In this document: positions 50,027-50,584 of the stretch, piece by piece
How positions within the stretch are numbered: position 1 is the first letter of the stretch
Layout of the letters: the number at the start of each line of letters is the position of its first letter
NCBI RefSeq assembly: GCF_002419815.1
Contig: NZ_DIGV01000027.1
Coordinates: 62,851 to 113,434, forward strand
Source of the DNA: Brevundimonas sp. UBA5713
GTDB taxonomy: Bacteria > Pseudomonadota > Alphaproteobacteria > Caulobacterales > Caulobacteraceae
Direction: 5' to 3'
Length of the DNA: 50,584 nucleotides
The notes under the pieces: generated by a model
Told to the model about the DNA's origin: nothing
Databases searched by the model: none
Seen by the model: the letters and a program-made list of their open reading frames with translations, nothing else
Translations under genes and position numbers: made by a program

Positions 50027-50584
50027 ATGGATCGGGCGCGGCTTCCGGCCTTGGGCAGTTTGCGGGCGTTCGAAGCCGTGGCGCGGCAGGGCTCCCTGGT
50101 GGCGGCGGCGTCAGAACTGAACGTCACGCACGGGGCGCTGTCCAAACAGGTGCGCGGGCTGGAGGATGAACTGGGCGAGGCGCTGTTCGAGCGGCGCAAT
50201 CGCGGCCTGCATCTGACGCCAAAAGGGGCTTGGCTGGCCGAAAAGCTGGGGCCGCTTTTCGGCGGTCTGGCCCAGACGATGAGCGAGTTTCATGCGCTGG
50301 ATGCGGGACCCCAGCCGCTGATCCTGTCGTGCGAGCCGACCCTGTGTCTGCGTTTTCTGATCCCCGCCATGGTCGATCTGGAACAGGAGACGGGGATCGC
50401 GGTGCGCGTGCTGGCGGCGGGCGGTCCTGTGGATTTTGTGGCGCAGGGGTTTGATCTGGCGCTGCGTCGTCAGGACTTTCCACTGCCCGCAGGCGTAGAG
50501 GCCTTGCCGCTGGTTGAAGAGCGGATGGGGCCGGTGATTGCGCCCTCCCTGGCCGATGCCGCGCTGTCGGACCTGCCGCGCCTG
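50027..50584 (+). CDS. LysR family regulator, cut by the window end
   Basis: The reading frame stays open from the ATG at 50027 to the last base of the window (186 codons). The N-terminal winged helix-turn-helix of LysR proteins is clear: L-G-S-L-R-A-F-E-A-V-A-R-Q-G-S-L-V-A-A-A, then S-E-L-N-V-T-H-G-A-L-S-K-Q-V-R-G-L-E, and L-F-E-R-R-N-R-G-L-H-L-T-P-K-G. The start of the effector-binding domain follows from about residue 85. An ATG at 50015 in frame is an alternative start. It is divergent from lysE, its likely target. The C-terminal part is missing only because the window ends. Confidence 0.92.
   Translation, partial: MDRARLPALGSLRAFEAVARQGSLVAAASELNVTHGALSKQVRGLEDELGEALFERRNRGLHLTPKGAWLAEKLGPLFGGLAQTMSEFHALDAGPQPLILSCEPTLCLRFLIPAMVDLEQETGIAVRVLAAGGPVDFVAQGFDLALRRQDFPLPAGVEALPLVEERMGPVIAPSLADAALSDLPRL

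Overview
The window is chromosomal DNA from a G+C-rich alphaproteobacterium, most probably of the family Caulobacteraceae (Caulobacter, Brevundimonas or Asticcacaulis; the genus cannot be fixed by eye). The evidence is a c-di-GMP phosphodiesterase with the GEDEF motif known from Caulobacter PdeA, sitting next to a cytochrome-oxidase assembly cluster; a motA gene without motB beside it; an alphaproteobacterial/plant-type glutamate-cysteine ligase; a large TonB-dependent receptor; and several small proteins that look typical of this family. There is no rRNA, no tRNA that I could recognise, no CRISPR array, no insertion sequence and no prophage. Gene density is high and base composition is even, so this reads as core chromosome rather than an island.

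Layout. 1-2400: end of a cytochrome c oxidase assembly cluster (DUF983, SURF1) and an M16 peptidase. 2487-6028: GNAT acetyltransferase, PdeA-like phosphodiesterase, YqgE, peroxiredoxin. 6086-10800 (minus strand): hybrid histidine kinase, pyrD with a DUF952 gene, SixA-type phosphatase and a methyltransferase. 10847-16444: glyoxalase II, EamA transporter, a secreted DUF4908-like protein, acetoacetyl-CoA reductase, gshA, rsmE. 16515-22653: ABC1/UbiB-like kinase, a small membrane protein, two acyl-CoA dehydrogenases, a MerR regulator with its own operators, and a DoxX-like protein. 22755-28496: SelO, nhaA with a structured leader, and a TonB-dependent receptor. 28556-36922: ASCH protein, RND efflux pump and adaptor, two tandem DUF6491-like lipoproteins, mnmC, and two Ala-rich heptad-repeat lipoproteins. 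37054-44522: motA, a FATP-type acyl-CoA synthetase, a Pro/Ala-rich membrane protein, a TSUP permease, two unknown helical proteins, PPK2 and a cold-shock protein. 44582-50584: gluQ, alkA-like glycosylase, TRIC channel, HNH endonuclease, a small secreted protein, a serine hydrolase, and a divergent LysE/LysR pair cut by the window end.

How genes work together. The MerR gene and the long acyl-CoA dehydrogenase are two bases apart and end at a clear terminator. The palindrome upstream lies between a -35-like and a -10-like box, which is the classic MerR layout, so a fatty-acid or branched-acid responsive circuit is likely. Fatty-acid and PHB metabolism recur (two acyl-CoA dehydrogenases, a FATP-type synthetase, PhaB). 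The strongest candidates for something new are regulatory: the structured nhaA leader (possibly an nhaA-type ion-sensing RNA), the MerR operator pair with a probably leaderless mRNA and a related site before phaB, and interleaved inverted repeats at 48011-48056. Among proteins, the small heptad-repeat envelope proteins are the least explained. I found no gene cluster that looks like an undescribed multi-gene defence or biosynthetic system.
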